DNA of 64,000 bases from Acetobacter oeni (GCF_011516825.1 NZ_WOTA01000013.1:52157-116156), one strand, 5' to 3'; shown: positions 1 to 8,503, counted from the first letter of the stretch. The notes: generated by a model from the sequence alone, not told the origin. Numbers and translations are program-made.

Positions 1-103
1 TCGGGCTCTGAAAATTGCCCGCAGAATCATTCGTCATGAGGATGCGGTTCTGAAAGAAATCAGCAAGACGTCCGATTTTTCAGACGAAGCCCGGGAGCCT
101 TAA
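1..103 (+). CDS. flbT: FlbT, flagellin translational regulator, C-terminal end (partial)
   Basis: Only the last 33 codons are inside the window; the reading frame is open from base 2 and stops at TAA 101-103. The tail reads RALKIARRIIRHEDAVLKEI, which fits the C-terminal helix I remember for Caulobacter FlbT (KALMLSRKLIEYEDERL). FlbT proteins bind the 5' leader of flagellin mRNA and, with FlaF, adjust flagellin translation to export status. The position directly upstream of a flagellin gene and close to flaF supports the call. The 5' part lies outside the window, so the assignment rests on a short match plus context. Confidence 0.65.
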   Translation, partial: RALKIARRIIRHEDAVLKEISKTSDFSDEAREP

Positions 104-174
104 TCCAATATTAGCTTTCCGGGTCCTTTATAGGGGTGCTGCGAAAAATGCAGTGAACATATGGAGAAAATCTG
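104..174 (+). promoter_or_regulatory. Flagellin mRNA leader region
   Basis: The 71 bases between flbT and the flagellin gene hold a small hairpin (CTGC 139-142, GCAG 150-153, AT-rich loop) and the Shine-Dalgarno GGAG at 163-166. There is also a 4-codon reading frame, ATG at 161 to TGA at 173-175, whose stop overlaps the flagellin ATG as TGATG. In relatives this leader is the target of FlbT. No clear sigma-28 or sigma-54 promoter is visible here, so transcription may start inside or before flbT. That this leader is regulatory is inference from context. Confidence 0.35.
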
Positions 175-1110
175 ATGTCACTTTCGATCAACACCAACAC
201 CTCGGCAATGGTTGCTCTTGAGTCGCTGAACTCGACGACAAACGAGCTGGATTCGACCGAAAACACCATTTCGACGGGCCAGAAAGTCTCGACGGCTTCC
301 GACAATCCTGCTGCCTATGCCATCGCCCAGACGATGAACGGCAACATTTCAGGTCTGTCCGCTGTCAGCGATGGTCTGAGTTTTGCTGCCGAGGTCGTCA
401 GCACGACCACTTCCGCTGCATCCAGCATCATCAGCACACTTCAGCTGATCCAGGCTGCTGTAACGTCCGTTGGTCAGACAGGTATTGATACAGCTACGGT
501 CGGCACGGAAGTTGAGGGGTACCTCGACGAAATCAATACCTATGCACGTGACGCCACCATGAACGGCGTGAACCTGCTTGCCGGTACGGGCGACGCTGCG
601 AGTGCAAATGGTGTTCAATCAGCTACCCTGAGCAATACCCTTCAGTATGTTACGGGCCTTCAGGGATCTGTCGGCACGGTTTCGTCTGTTGCGACCGGCG
701 CGGAGGCGCTGACGACGGCTCTTGGCCTGACCTCCTCTATTCTCACTGCCGGTGGATCAACCACCAGTGCGACGGATCTGGCGGCCACCCTGTCTGCCGT
801 ATTCGGTTCCAGTGTTACGCCGAGTGCCACCGATCTTCAGTCAATGATTCAATCGGTGCAGAGCGCTATCACCACGATGACGGGCTATGCATCCAAATTC
901 GCGGCGGCGTCCAACACCATCACAGGCATGGAAAGCTATTCCGCCAATCTGTCTGACTCCCTGACTTCGGGCGTAGGTGCGCTGACAGATGCCGACATGG
1001 CGGCAGAAAGCGCCAAGCTGACCTCTCTCCAGACAAAGCAGTCCCTTGCGATTTCAAGTCTGTCGGTTGCCAAGTCTTCTTCGCAGAACATTCTGACACT
1101 TTTCCGCTAA
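175..1110 (+). CDS. Flagellin
   Basis: This is the structural subunit of the flagellar filament, exported by the flagellar type III system. The N-terminal D0/D1 helix region (SLSINTNTSAM, then STGQKVSTASDNPAAYAIA) and the C-terminal part (SLTSGVGALTDADM, ending QNILTLFR) are the conserved alphaproteobacterial flagellin ends. The middle is short and rich in Ser, Thr, Ala and Gly, so outer D2/D3 domains are essentially missing, as in other short alphaproteobacterial flagellins. Arg and Lys are few, and the many Ser/Thr residues are possible O-glycosylation sites for the next gene. The ATG follows GGAG at 163-166. A UUCG hairpin follows the stop codon. Confidence 0.95.
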   Translation: MSLSINTNTSAMVALESLNSTTNELDSTENTISTGQKVSTASDNPAAYAIAQTMNGNISGLSAVSDGLSFAAEVVSTTTSAASSIISTLQLIQAAVTSVGQTGIDTATVGTEVEGYLDEINTYARDATMNGVNLLAGTGDAASANGVQSATLSNTLQYVTGLQGSVGTVSSVATGAEALTTALGLTSSILTAGGSTTSATDLAATLSAVFGSSVTPSATDLQSMIQSVQSAITTMTGYASKFAAASNTITGMESYSANLSDSLTSGVGALTDADMAAESAKLTSLQTKQSLAISSLSVAKSSSQNILTLFR

Positions 1111-1118
1111 AACTAACC

Positions 1119-1142
1119 GTGAGGGGAGTTCGCTCTCCTCAC
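1119..1142 (+). terminator. UUCG-capped hairpin after the flagellin gene
   Basis: A 10-bp stem, GTGAGGGGAG (1119-1128) with CTCTCCTCAC (1133-1142), has one G-U pair and a TTCG tetraloop. No T-run follows, so it is more likely an mRNA 3' stabiliser or partial terminator. It would let abundant flagellin mRNA accumulate while some transcripts continue into the glycosyltransferase and flaF. Confidence 0.6.
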
Positions 1143-1168
1143 GCCTCTTCGGCCAGGTATCATTTCAA

Positions 1169-2896
1169 ATGGAAAAATTTAAAAAAAAGAATGATGTTCA
1201 GAAATACATATCAAAACTAACGACATTACTTGAGAACAACGAACATATAAAAGCAATCGATACGATCCGACACGGATTAAAAAATAAGCCGGAATGGGCA
1301 GAGGGTTACGCTCTTCTTGGTCGTCTGTTGTGGCAGACCGGGGTTCACGATGAAGCGATGACTGCTTTCAGAACAGCCGTGACATTGCAGCCGGAAACTT
1401 CGGAATGGAAATTGTCGCTTCTGAGTTGTGAAGTTCAACTCGGACAGCTTGATCGCGCGGTTCCTGAACTTCTCAGAATAATTTCTGAAAATATCAATAA
1501 TGTCTCTGTTGTCATCGAAGCTGTTTCTCTTATTTCCCTGGCTTCCCGCCACGATATTGCTGCAGCCAGTCTCAAATGGTGTGTGCGGAAGCGGCCAGAT
1601 GAACCGCGTTTTCCCATTGCACTCGCATCGGAACTGATAAGTGCTGGCCACCCTGCTGAGGGCTGCGCGGTCTTCATTGATCTGATAAAGCAGTCTCCTG
1701 ACAATATCAGCTATACGCCGCTCATTGTTTCAGCTCTGGGGCATATTGGTGAATTTCAATACGCACTGGATATTTCAGAAGTTTACAATAATTCTCCCGA
1801 AGAAAAAAGCCCTCCCTTTCTGAACAACATGGCGTGCGCACTGGGTGCGCTTAATCGTTCGAACGAAGCGATTCCTCTATATGAAGAAGCTTTCAGAAAA
1901 TCTCCGGATGATGAATCTATCCGGTTTGGTCTGGCGTCCGCATATCTGAAAAACGGTGACTACGAAAAAGGGTGGACGCAGAATGAGCTTCGTCCTGCTG
2001 TTCTGAAACGTCCCGAGAAGAAGCCGTGGCGTGGTGAAGAAGATCTGAACGGAAAGACGCTCCTGCTTCTTGGCGATCAGGGACTGGGCGATTGCATACA
2101 GTTTGTGCGGTATATCCGTTTTCTCAGTACATCAGGCACCCGGCTTGTTCTTGCAGTGCCTGCACCTCTGGTCCGGCTGTTCAGCAATATGCCATACGAT
2201 ATGGATGTGCATGCACTGGACCGGCTTCCCCTTGAACACGATCTGAGTTGTCCGCTTTTAAGTCTCCCGTTCGCACTTATGCGGTATATCGGGACGGAAA
2301 TTCCGTCTGACGTGCCTTATCTTAAGGCATATTCAGAGGATGTTTCGCGGTTCGGGACGTTGCCTGGGCCAGCCCGTAAAAAACGGGTGGGAATTGTCTG
2401 GAGCGGCGCGGAACGGCCTCAATATGGTATTTTTTACCGGGCGAGATCGTCATCGCTGGAAGGCTTCGCGCCTGTTCTGGAACAGACGCAGGTTGAGTTC
2501 GTCAGTCTCCAGACTGGCAAACCGCGTGACGAGCTTTCTGCCTCACGTTTTCAGCATGTCCCTGATCCGATGGGTGACGTCCGGGATATGGCCGACACCG
2601 CAGCGATCATCCAGACGCTTGATCTGGTTATTTCGGTGGATACGTCCGTTGCGCATCTGGCAGGCGCAATGGGAAAACCCGTATGGATGCTGACACGGAG
2701 TGACTGCTGCTGGCGGTGGCTCGAACATCGTGATGATACGCCCTGGTATCCTACGATGAAGATCTTTCGTTCTCAGCCGGGGAGTCTCGACCACGCGATT
2801 TCTCTGGCAGCCAGGGAACTGTCGCTGTTTTCGAAAAACACATCCCCGGCAGAAGCTCACACGACCACACATAAAAAACATGAGGCACTTACATGA
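1169..2896 (+). CDS. TPR-containing glycosyltransferase, FlmG-like (probable flagellin glycosyltransferase)
   Basis: This 575-aa protein has an N-terminal TPR region (about residues 10-270, for example YALLGRLLWQTGVHDEAMTA). It is followed by a GT-B type catalytic half of the SPINDLY/GT41-GT9-like kind: LLLLGDQGLGDCIQFVRY near 295 and ISVDTSVAHLAGAMGKPVW near 485. Such proteins transfer sugars to Ser/Thr of proteins. FlmG of Caulobacter has this architecture and glycosylates flagellin, and the location between flagellin and flaF points to the same job. The first 130 bases are AT-rich (a run of AAA/AAT codons), unlike the rest of the window. Its stop overlaps the flaF start as ATGA at 2893. 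The sugar donor cannot be told from the sequence. Confidence 0.85.
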   Translation: MEKFKKKNDVQKYISKLTTLLENNEHIKAIDTIRHGLKNKPEWAEGYALLGRLLWQTGVHDEAMTAFRTAVTLQPETSEWKLSLLSCEVQLGQLDRAVPELLRIISENINNVSVVIEAVSLISLASRHDIAAASLKWCVRKRPDEPRFPIALASELISAGHPAEGCAVFIDLIKQSPDNISYTPLIVSALGHIGEFQYALDISEVYNNSPEEKSPPFLNNMACALGALNRSNEAIPLYEEAFRKSPDDESIRFGLASAYLKNGDYEKGWTQNELRPAVLKRPEKKPWRGEEDLNGKTLLLLGDQGLGDCIQFVRYIRFLSTSGTRLVLAVPAPLVRLFSNMPYDMDVHALDRLPLEHDLSCPLLSLPFALMRYIGTEIPSDVPYLKAYSEDVSRFGTLPGPARKKRVGIVWSGAERPQYGIFYRARSSSLEGFAPVLEQTQVEFVSLQTGKPRDELSASRFQHVPDPMGDVRDMADTAAIIQTLDLVISVDTSVAHLAGAMGKPVWMLTRSDCCWRWLEHRDDTPWYPTMKIFRSQPGSLDHAISLAARELSLFSKNTSPAEAHTTTHKKHEALT

Positions 2897-3303
2897 AGTA
2901 TGGCATTCAGCGCTACAATATGGGTCTCACGAACAGCATGAGCCCGCGTCAGATTGAGGCTATGGCATTTAGCCAGGCCATTACAATGCTTCAGTCAGCG
3001 CGGACACAGAAAGACAGAATTCATGCTCTGTCGATGAATCAGAAGCTCTGGTCAGCAGTTCTTCGGGAAGTTGGTGTGGAGAACAACGGCATGCCGCCTG
3101 TTTTGCGCCATGATCTGCTTAAGCTGTCTGTCTGGGCGACGCGTTACTGCGTTCGGGCCATGCTTCATAAGATCAGTCTGAAGCCGCTGATCGATATTAA
3201 CCGGGATATGCTCGACGGACTCCGCGAAGGCGCAGCGGAAGCGGTGGCCAGATCAGAGGGGGACACCGCTTCAGCCCGGACCTTCAAATTCGCAACGGCC
3301 TGA
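2893..3303 (+). CDS. flaF: FlaF, flagellin synthesis/assembly regulator
   Basis: This 136-aa protein matches the FlaF family: a short helical protein with an N-terminal Tyr-rich start, the stretch MSPRQIEAMAFSQAI, then a conserved LWSAVLREVG and SVWATRYC region. FlaF acts opposite to FlbT and is needed for flagellin synthesis or secretion in alphaproteobacteria, probably as a flagellin-binding factor. It is translationally coupled to the glycosyltransferase by a 4-base ATGA overlap. It converges on upp with only 3 bases between the stop codons. The last 20 residues are unconserved. Confidence 0.88.
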   Translation: MKYGIQRYNMGLTNSMSPRQIEAMAFSQAITMLQSARTQKDRIHALSMNQKLWSAVLREVGVENNGMPPVLRHDLLKLSVWATRYCVRAMLHKISLKPLIDINRDMLDGLREGAAEAVARSEGDTASARTFKFATA

Positions 3304-3306
3304 CGT

Positions 3307-3957
3307 TTATTTTGTGCCGAAGAGGCGGTCTCCTGCGTCGCCCAGGCCGGGGCGGATGTATCCGTGATCATCGAGTTCCCGATCCACTGAGCAGGTGATG
3401 ATTTTTACGTCCGGATGCGCTTTCGAGAGGCAGGCGATGCCCTCGGGAGCGGCCAGGAGGCAGACGAAAATGATATTTTCGGCACCTGCATTTTTGAGTC
3501 TGTCGATAGCGGCTGACGCGCTGTAGCCGGTGGCGAGCATCGGGTCGACGACGATGCAGTCGCGGTTTCCGATGTCGTCTGGCAGTTTCATGTAATATTC
3601 AACGGGACGAAGTGTCTCCGGGTCACGGAACAGGCCGATATGGCCGACACGGGCCGAGGGGACGAGATCGAGCATACCGTCGAGGATGCCGTTGCCGGCG
3701 CGCAGGATCGAAACAAAACAGAGTTTTTTCCCTGACAGACGCTCACCGGTCATCTGTTCGATCGGGGTGTTGATCTCGACGGGCTCCAGTCTGAGATCCC
3801 GGGTTGCTTCGTAGCACAGGAGCAGGCTCAGTTCGCGGGCCAGGCGACGGAAGCCTGTGGTGGACGTTGTTTCGTCGCGCAGTTTTGTCAGTTTGTGACG
3901 AACGAGGGGATGAGTGACAACCACGACGTTGCTGGTATGCGTTGCAGTTTCGGTCAT
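3307..3957 (-). CDS. upp: Uracil phosphoribosyltransferase
   Basis: This enzyme makes UMP from uracil and PRPP in cytosolic pyrimidine salvage. The 216-aa length is typical. The PRPP-binding loop is [17 protein letters not shown] near residues 138-154, and [15 protein letters not shown] near 83 is the family signature. The C-terminal [12 protein letters not shown] is the uracil-binding segment. The ATG has an AAGG stretch about 6-10 bases upstream. It lies downstream of msrB on the same strand, with a hairpin between them, so it is probably its own transcript. Confidence 0.97.
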   Translation of the reverse strand: MTETATHTSNVVVVTHPLVRHKLTKLRDETTSTTGFRRLARELSLLLCYEATRDLRLEPVEINTPIEQMTGERLSGKKLCFVSILRAGNGILDGMLDLVPSARVGHIGLFRDPETLRPVEYYMKLPDDIGNRDCIVVDPMLATGYSASAAIDRLKNAGAENIIFVCLLAAPEGIACLSKAHPDVKIITCSVDRELDDHGYIRPGLGDAGDRLFGTK

Positions 3958-3986
3958 TGACGCCTTTGCCTGTTCTGAACGTGTTG

Positions 3987-4009
3987 CGGGTGCCTGTGGC
4001 CGGCACCCG
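3987..4009 (-). terminator. Hairpin between msrB and upp
   Basis: A perfect 8-bp inverted repeat (CGGGTGCC 3987-3994, GGCACCCG 4002-4009, 7-base loop) lies 36 bases after the msrB stop and 30 bases before the upp start. It has no T-run on the minus strand, so termination efficiency is uncertain. Confidence 0.45.
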
Positions 4010-4044
4010 GATTTCTGTCTGATCCTGCCTGTGCGCTGATCTGG

Positions 4045-4443
4045 TCAGCCGGCTTTTTCTTCCGGCTCAAAATCCAGGACGATGCCGTTCATGCAATAGC
4101 GCAATCCTGTTGGTTCCGGCCCGTCGGGGAAGACGTGTCCCAGATGTCCTTTGCATTTCGCACAATGGACTTCTGTTCGGGCCATACCGAGGCTGTTATC
4201 GGTTTCCATCTCTACCGCGCCCGAGATGGGGGTGAAGAAGGAAGGCCAGCCGCTGCCGCTCTCATATTTGGCGTCCGATGAGAAAAGCGGGGTGCCGCAC
4301 GCGGCGCAGCGATAAATTCCGGTACGTTTCTCATGATTGAGATTACTTGAGCCAGGCCGTTCGGTGCCGTGTTGTCTGAGAACCCGGAGTTGCTCTTCGG
4401 TGAGGGTGCCGCAGAGGGAGACGGGCTGTGGTTCTTCGGACAT
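4045..4443 (-). CDS. msrB: Peptide-methionine (R)-S-oxide reductase MsrB
   Basis: It reduces methionine-R-sulfoxide in oxidised proteins. The 132-aa protein has the two zinc-binding pairs Cys46/Cys49 (CAAC) and Cys94/Cys97 (CAKC), the family motif [11 protein letters not shown], and the catalytic Cys117 in RYCMNG. No signal peptide is seen, so it acts in the cytosol. The start ATG is preceded by an AAGGAAG Shine-Dalgarno on the minus strand. No MsrA partner is in the window. Confidence 0.97.
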   Translation of the reverse strand: MSEEPQPVSLCGTLTEEQLRVLRQHGTERPGSSNLNHEKRTGIYRCAACGTPLFSSDAKYESGSGWPSFFTPISGAVEMETDNSLGMARTEVHCAKCKGHLGHVFPDGPEPTGLRYCMNGIVLDFEPEEKAG

Positions 4444-4689
4444 GGTGCGCTTCCTTTGCCTTCCTGACTGGCCATACTGCCCCGTCGACAGTGGCCCGGT
4501 GTGGCTGTTCCCTTATAATCCGGGAGGTCTGCCCTGCGTCAAATGGTTAAGGGTAATGGTGTCGTCTGGCGACCGGAGACACGCGACGGTCTGATTGTAT
4601 AATTTTTGTTCATGTCACGAACCTGTCCAAACTGACCGGGATCGGGGGCGTTTTTTCTGTGTCCGACAAAAAAATCGCGGGAGGACGCT

Positions 4690-4866
4690 ATGACCGACAA
4701 AATGAAAATTCTGCCAAAGAAAAAAGAGACGGAATTTGAGAAGGCTGATCGGGCAAGTCAGGAGCAACTGGACGAGGTTGGGGAAGAGACATTCCCGGCC
4801 AGCGATCCGCCCTCCTCCGGCAAGTCAACGGGACCGGGCGATACCGGTTCGCCGAAGGGGGAATGA
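4690..4866 (+). CDS. Small acidic protein with an EETFPASDPPS motif, function unknown
   Basis: This is a 58-aa protein: a charged N-terminal half (KKKETEFEKADRASQEQLDE), then GEETFPASDPPSSGK and a Gly/Pro/Ser tail. Short proteins carrying an E-S/T-FPASDPPS motif are common in alphaproteobacteria, but their role is unknown to me. The start is firm because a GGGAGG Shine-Dalgarno sits at 4680-4685 just before ATG 4690. A possible -10 box TATAAT lies at 4598-4603, about 90 bases upstream, without a convincing -35. It stands alone between msrB and gpmI. Confidence 0.7.
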   Translation: MTDKMKILPKKKETEFEKADRASQEQLDEVGEETFPASDPPSSGKSTGPGDTGSPKGE

Positions 4867-5208
4867 GGCGTTTACGGCTCATGATATGATGTCAGGAATT
4901 TCCGGCCGATGGAGCCGGGATTTCTCCAGGGCGGATAGTCGGAGGCGGGCTGTCATCTGCAATGCGCCGGTTTTTGTGTTCGATTTTGCCTCGCCATTCT
5001 GAAATATAGGTGACATTTCCGTATCCACCGGACGCGGTCTGCTGCTGACTGGCTTCTGCTGGCTGGCGTAAAAGAAGCTGGCTACGAATGACTTTGCAGG
5101 CCGGAACACGTTCGGGTATTTATTGTGAGTCACATGCCTTTGTCTGAAACGACAGGCAGGCGGTGCCATGATACGGGCAACAACAATTCGAAAAAAAGGT
5201 CTGCTTTC
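4867..5208. other. Intergenic region upstream of gpmI, no gene seen
   Basis: These 342 bases hold no convincing reading frame. The only structure noticed is an imperfect hairpin (TGCCT...AGGCA, about 5134-5157) roughly 50 bases before gpmI. The region probably contains the gpmI promoter, but I cannot point to a clear -35/-10 pair. Confidence 0.5.
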
Positions 5209-6759
5209 ATGTCTGCTTCCGGCACTCAGCATACAGGTGTTCCGCGTCCGGTGATGCTGGTTATTCTTGATGGATTTGGCTGGCGTGAGAAGGATTCCGA
5301 CAATGCGGTCCGCCTGGCCAGGAAGCCGGCATTTGACCGGCTGTGGGCAGGCTGTCCGCATACCTTTCTTGACACGAGCGGAGAGGATGTCGGGTTGCCG
5401 GACGGGCAGATGGGAAATTCGGAGGTCGGGCATCTGAATATTGGTGCCGGGCGGGTTGTGATGCAGGAGTTGCCCCGGATCGGGCGGGCCATCAGAGACG
5501 GGAGTCTGGCTGAGAGCCCGGTTCTGAAGGCGTTTATTGATACGCTGAAGGCATCGGGCGGGACGTGCCATCTGATGGGGCTGGTGTCGCCGGGTGGTGT
5601 TCATGCGCATCAGGATCATGCTGTCGCGCTGGCAAAGATGCTGACGGATGCCGGTGTTCGGGTGGCGTTTCATGTGTTTACGGACGGGCGGGATACGCCG
5701 CCGCAATCGGGACGTGAATATATCGGGCAGTTGCAGGCGGCGTTGCCGGACGGGGTAACGATCGCGACGGTTTCCGGGCGGTATTATGCGATGGACCGGG
5801 ACAATCGCTGGGAGCGGGTTTCGCGGGTTTATGACGCGATAACGAGCGGGTCAGGGGCACGGGCATCGTCGGCCGCGGATGTTATTGAGCAGGCTTATGC
5901 CGCGAAGACGACTGATGAATTTATTGAGCCGACGGTGATCGGCGGGTTTGCCGGGGCGAAGGACGGCGATGGGATTCTGTCGTTCAATTTTCGGGCGGAT
6001 CGTATTCGCGAGTTGCTGATGGCGTTGCTCGATCCGGAATTTTCGGGGTTTGAGCGGAAAGCGGTGCGCCATTTTGCGGCGGCTGTGGGGATGACGCGGT
6101 ATAGCGACGATCTGGCGAAGCTGACGACGGTGCTGTTTTCGCCGCAGAATCTGGTGGAGTTGCTGGGCGATGTGGTGGCTGGCGCCGGGAAGAAGCAGTT
6201 GCGGATGGCGGAGACCGAAAAATATCCGCATGTGACGTATTTTCTGAATGGCGGACGGGAGACGCCGCTGGAGGGGGAAGACCGGATCATGGTCCCCTCC
6301 CCTAAGGTTGCGACGTATGATCTGCAGCCGGAGATGTCGGCGCCGGAACTGACGGACAGGGCGGTTGAGGCGATTGACAGCGGGAAATATGATCTGATTG
6401 TGCTGAACTTCGCCAATCCGGATATGGTGGGTCATACCGGTGTTCTGTCGGCGGCGATCAGGGCTGTTGAAACGGTGGATACCGGGCTCGGGCGGATTGC
6501 CGATGCGATTGAGCGTCAGGGCGGTGTTTTGCTGTTTACGGCGGATCATGGAAACTGTGAGACGATGCGGGACGAAGAAACGGGTGAGCCGCATACGGCG
6601 CATACGCTGAATGAGGTTCCGTGTGTTCTGGTCGGGGCTGGCGATGTGAAGCTGCGGCATGGCCGCCTGGCGGATCTGGCGCCGACATTGCTGGAGCTGA
6701 TGAAACTGAAGCAGCCTGCGGCGATGACGGGAAAATCCCTGATTGAGGCGACTGTCTGA
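5209..6759 (+). CDS. gpmI: 2,3-bisphosphoglycerate-independent phosphoglycerate mutase
   Basis: It interconverts 3- and 2-phosphoglycerate in glycolysis and gluconeogenesis. This is the Mn-dependent alkaline-phosphatase-fold enzyme: ILDGFGWRE near the N-terminus carries a metal-binding Asp, GQMGNSEVGHLNIGAGR carries the catalytic Ser, FTDGRDTPP follows, and FTADHGNCETM near the C-terminus holds metal ligands. The frame is open from 5125, but ATG 5209 is chosen because AAAAGG lies 9 bases upstream and the 516-aa length then fits the family. An EnvC-like gene follows on the same strand. Confidence 0.95.
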   Translation: MSASGTQHTGVPRPVMLVILDGFGWREKDSDNAVRLARKPAFDRLWAGCPHTFLDTSGEDVGLPDGQMGNSEVGHLNIGAGRVVMQELPRIGRAIRDGSLAESPVLKAFIDTLKASGGTCHLMGLVSPGGVHAHQDHAVALAKMLTDAGVRVAFHVFTDGRDTPPQSGREYIGQLQAALPDGVTIATVSGRYYAMDRDNRWERVSRVYDAITSGSGARASSAADVIEQAYAAKTTDEFIEPTVIGGFAGAKDGDGILSFNFRADRIRELLMALLDPEFSGFERKAVRHFAAAVGMTRYSDDLAKLTTVLFSPQNLVELLGDVVAGAGKKQLRMAETEKYPHVTYFLNGGRETPLEGEDRIMVPSPKVATYDLQPEMSAPELTDRAVEAIDSGKYDLIVLNFANPDMVGHTGVLSAAIRAVETVDTGLGRIADAIERQGGVLLFTADHGNCETMRDEETGEPHTAHTLNEVPCVLVGAGDVKLRHGRLADLAPTLLELMKLKQPAAMTGKSLIEATV

Positions 6760-6830
6760 AATCGGGCGGTCGGAAACGGAACGTTCACTGTCTGAGATGA
6801 TCATGCGAACGGAGGGAAAGCTGGATTTGC

Positions 6831-8243
6831 GTGGTGCCGCGGACAGAGGACGGGACTGAATTGCTGCCCAGGTTCCGGCGGGGATATGATTTAGCGGATT
6901 TTTGGCGGAAGGTTTTCTTCTGTGGCGTGATCGCGGCTGTGATGTGGTCCGCGCAGGCGCGTGGGAATCAGCGCGTCGCGACGGCTGGCCATCATGTTGC
7001 GCCGCATCATGCGGCGAAGGTCGCGCCGCGCTCGTCGGCGTCTCAGGCGGCGCTTGAAGCGGCGCGGACTCAGGAGACGGAATTAAGGCGTCAGCGGGAT
7101 GAGGAGAAAGCCCGGCTGGCGGCGGCGCAGCATCTGAGTGTAGCGGATTCGGCCCAGGCCGCGGCGGATCGTCAGCGGGCGACTTCCCTTTCCGCCGCGA
7201 CGGTGACGGCGGCGGGACAGTTGCAGGCGACGGAAACGAAGCTGGCGATCCTTCAGGAAGAAACTGACAGGCTGCATGACGAGCAGGGCATGCTTCGGGC
7301 TGACCTGGATGCGGATGCGCGGGCGCTGGCGCCGATCCTGCCTGTGGCGCAACGCCTGTCGCTGTATCCGTCTGATACACTTCTGACCGGACCGCTTTCG
7401 CCGCAGGAGGCGGTAACCGGTCTGCTGGTTGTGCGGGGACTGTCGAAGACGCTGGAGAGCCGGGCGGAGGTTCTTCAGCGGCATCGTCAGGAACTGGCGG
7501 CGCTGGACCATGATCTGGCGGGACGGATGGCTGAGATCGGCACGGTTCAGGAGACTCAGAGCCGGCAGCAGCAGGCTCTGGCGGCGCAGGCGCGGGCGGC
7601 GCGTGATGCCCAGCTTCGTTCCAACGCGGCGGCGCGGCAGTCGGCGGCGCATGTATCGCAGGAGGCGGCGCGGACGGCTTCGTTACAGGCGGCGATTGAC
7701 CGGATTGTGGCCACGGAGGCGGCGGCGATGGCGCAGTTGCAGCGTGAGGCCGAGGCGGCGGAACGTGTCCGGAAGGCCAGGCTTGCCGAAGCGGCGCGGC
7801 GACGGGTTGTTGTGCAGCGTGCAAGCGGTGGCGGGCGGAGTGTCCCGGCTGAGCCGGCGGAGGATGCATCCGTGCGCGGCGAACGTCCCGGGGGAGGAAG
7901 TGTTGTGGCGGGCCGGCTGATCAGCGCCTGGGGCGAGCAGACGGAGGCGGGTCCGGCGACGGGCAACACCTATGCGGTTGCGGGCGGAACGAGTGTGCGG
8001 TCGCCCTGTTCGGGGACTGTGGAATTTGCGCAGCCGTTTCGCAGTTACGGACAGATGCTGATTCTGAATTGCGGGCGGGATTACCGGTTTGTTCTGGCCG
8101 GGCTCGGGGCGCTGGATGTGGCGACCGGGCAGGCGCTGACGAAGGGCGCGGCGATCGGCGCGATGCCTGGCGGCGGGTCCGCGACGTTGCTTGTTCAGGT
8201 CCGGCACGGGCAGAAATCCGTCAATCCGACGCCGTTTTTGTAA
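6831..8243 (+). CDS. EnvC-like murein hydrolase activator with degenerate LytM (M23) domain
   Basis: This is a 470-aa secreted or periplasmic protein. A hydrophobic segment (VFFCGVIAAVMWSAQA, about 28-43) is the likely signal anchor. A long Ala/Glu/Arg/Gln-rich coiled coil follows (about 60-335), then a C-terminal M23-type fold (about 355-470: GRLISAWGEQ, GTSVRSPCSGTVEFA). The catalytic His and Asp ligands of active M23 peptidases are absent: the usual Tyr-x-His-Leu site reads VLAGLGAL. This is the pattern of EnvC-type proteins, which activate amidases at the septum rather than cut peptidoglycan. The start is uncertain: GTG 6831 is the first possible codon, with GGAGG 15 bases upstream. It lies directly before ctpA, the common gene order in alphaproteobacteria. 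Confidence 0.85.
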   Translation: MVPRTEDGTELLPRFRRGYDLADFWRKVFFCGVIAAVMWSAQARGNQRVATAGHHVAPHHAAKVAPRSSASQAALEAARTQETELRRQRDEEKARLAAAQHLSVADSAQAAADRQRATSLSAATVTAAGQLQATETKLAILQEETDRLHDEQGMLRADLDADARALAPILPVAQRLSLYPSDTLLTGPLSPQEAVTGLLVVRGLSKTLESRAEVLQRHRQELAALDHDLAGRMAEIGTVQETQSRQQQALAAQARAARDAQLRSNAAARQSAAHVSQEAARTASLQAAIDRIVATEAAAMAQLQREAEAAERVRKARLAEAARRRVVVQRASGGGRSVPAEPAEDASVRGERPGGGSVVAGRLISAWGEQTEAGPATGNTYAVAGGTSVRSPCSGTVEFAQPFRSYGQMLILNCGRDYRFVLAGLGALDVATGQALTKGAAIGAMPGGGSATLLVQVRHGQKSVNPTPFL

Positions 8244-8503
8244 ATCCGCTATGAAGGGTGTGTGAGATCAGGGGGCTTTTGCCTGCGCAGTTTTTCTGTG
8301 AATAGTCGGGACGGAAATTGTTCGGATCGTATGATAGGAGTTCCGGGATGGTTTCCGGCGCAGCCGATAACGGTTAAGGTTGCTGTTTAGCGGGATGGTA
8401 AGACTTGCCTCCGATCATCCGTGTTCGGACGGGGCGATTCGTGCTGAGAGATGAGGGACCTGCCGGTCGTACGCAACGATGCGGCATGAGGAGACGAGAC
8501 CGT

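Noticed and set aside
5851..7869. A 672-codon minus-strand open frame opposite gpmI and the EnvC-like gene
   Set aside because: It spans two well-supported plus-strand genes and its translation is Pro/Arg/His low-complexity, typical of a GC-rich antisense shadow.
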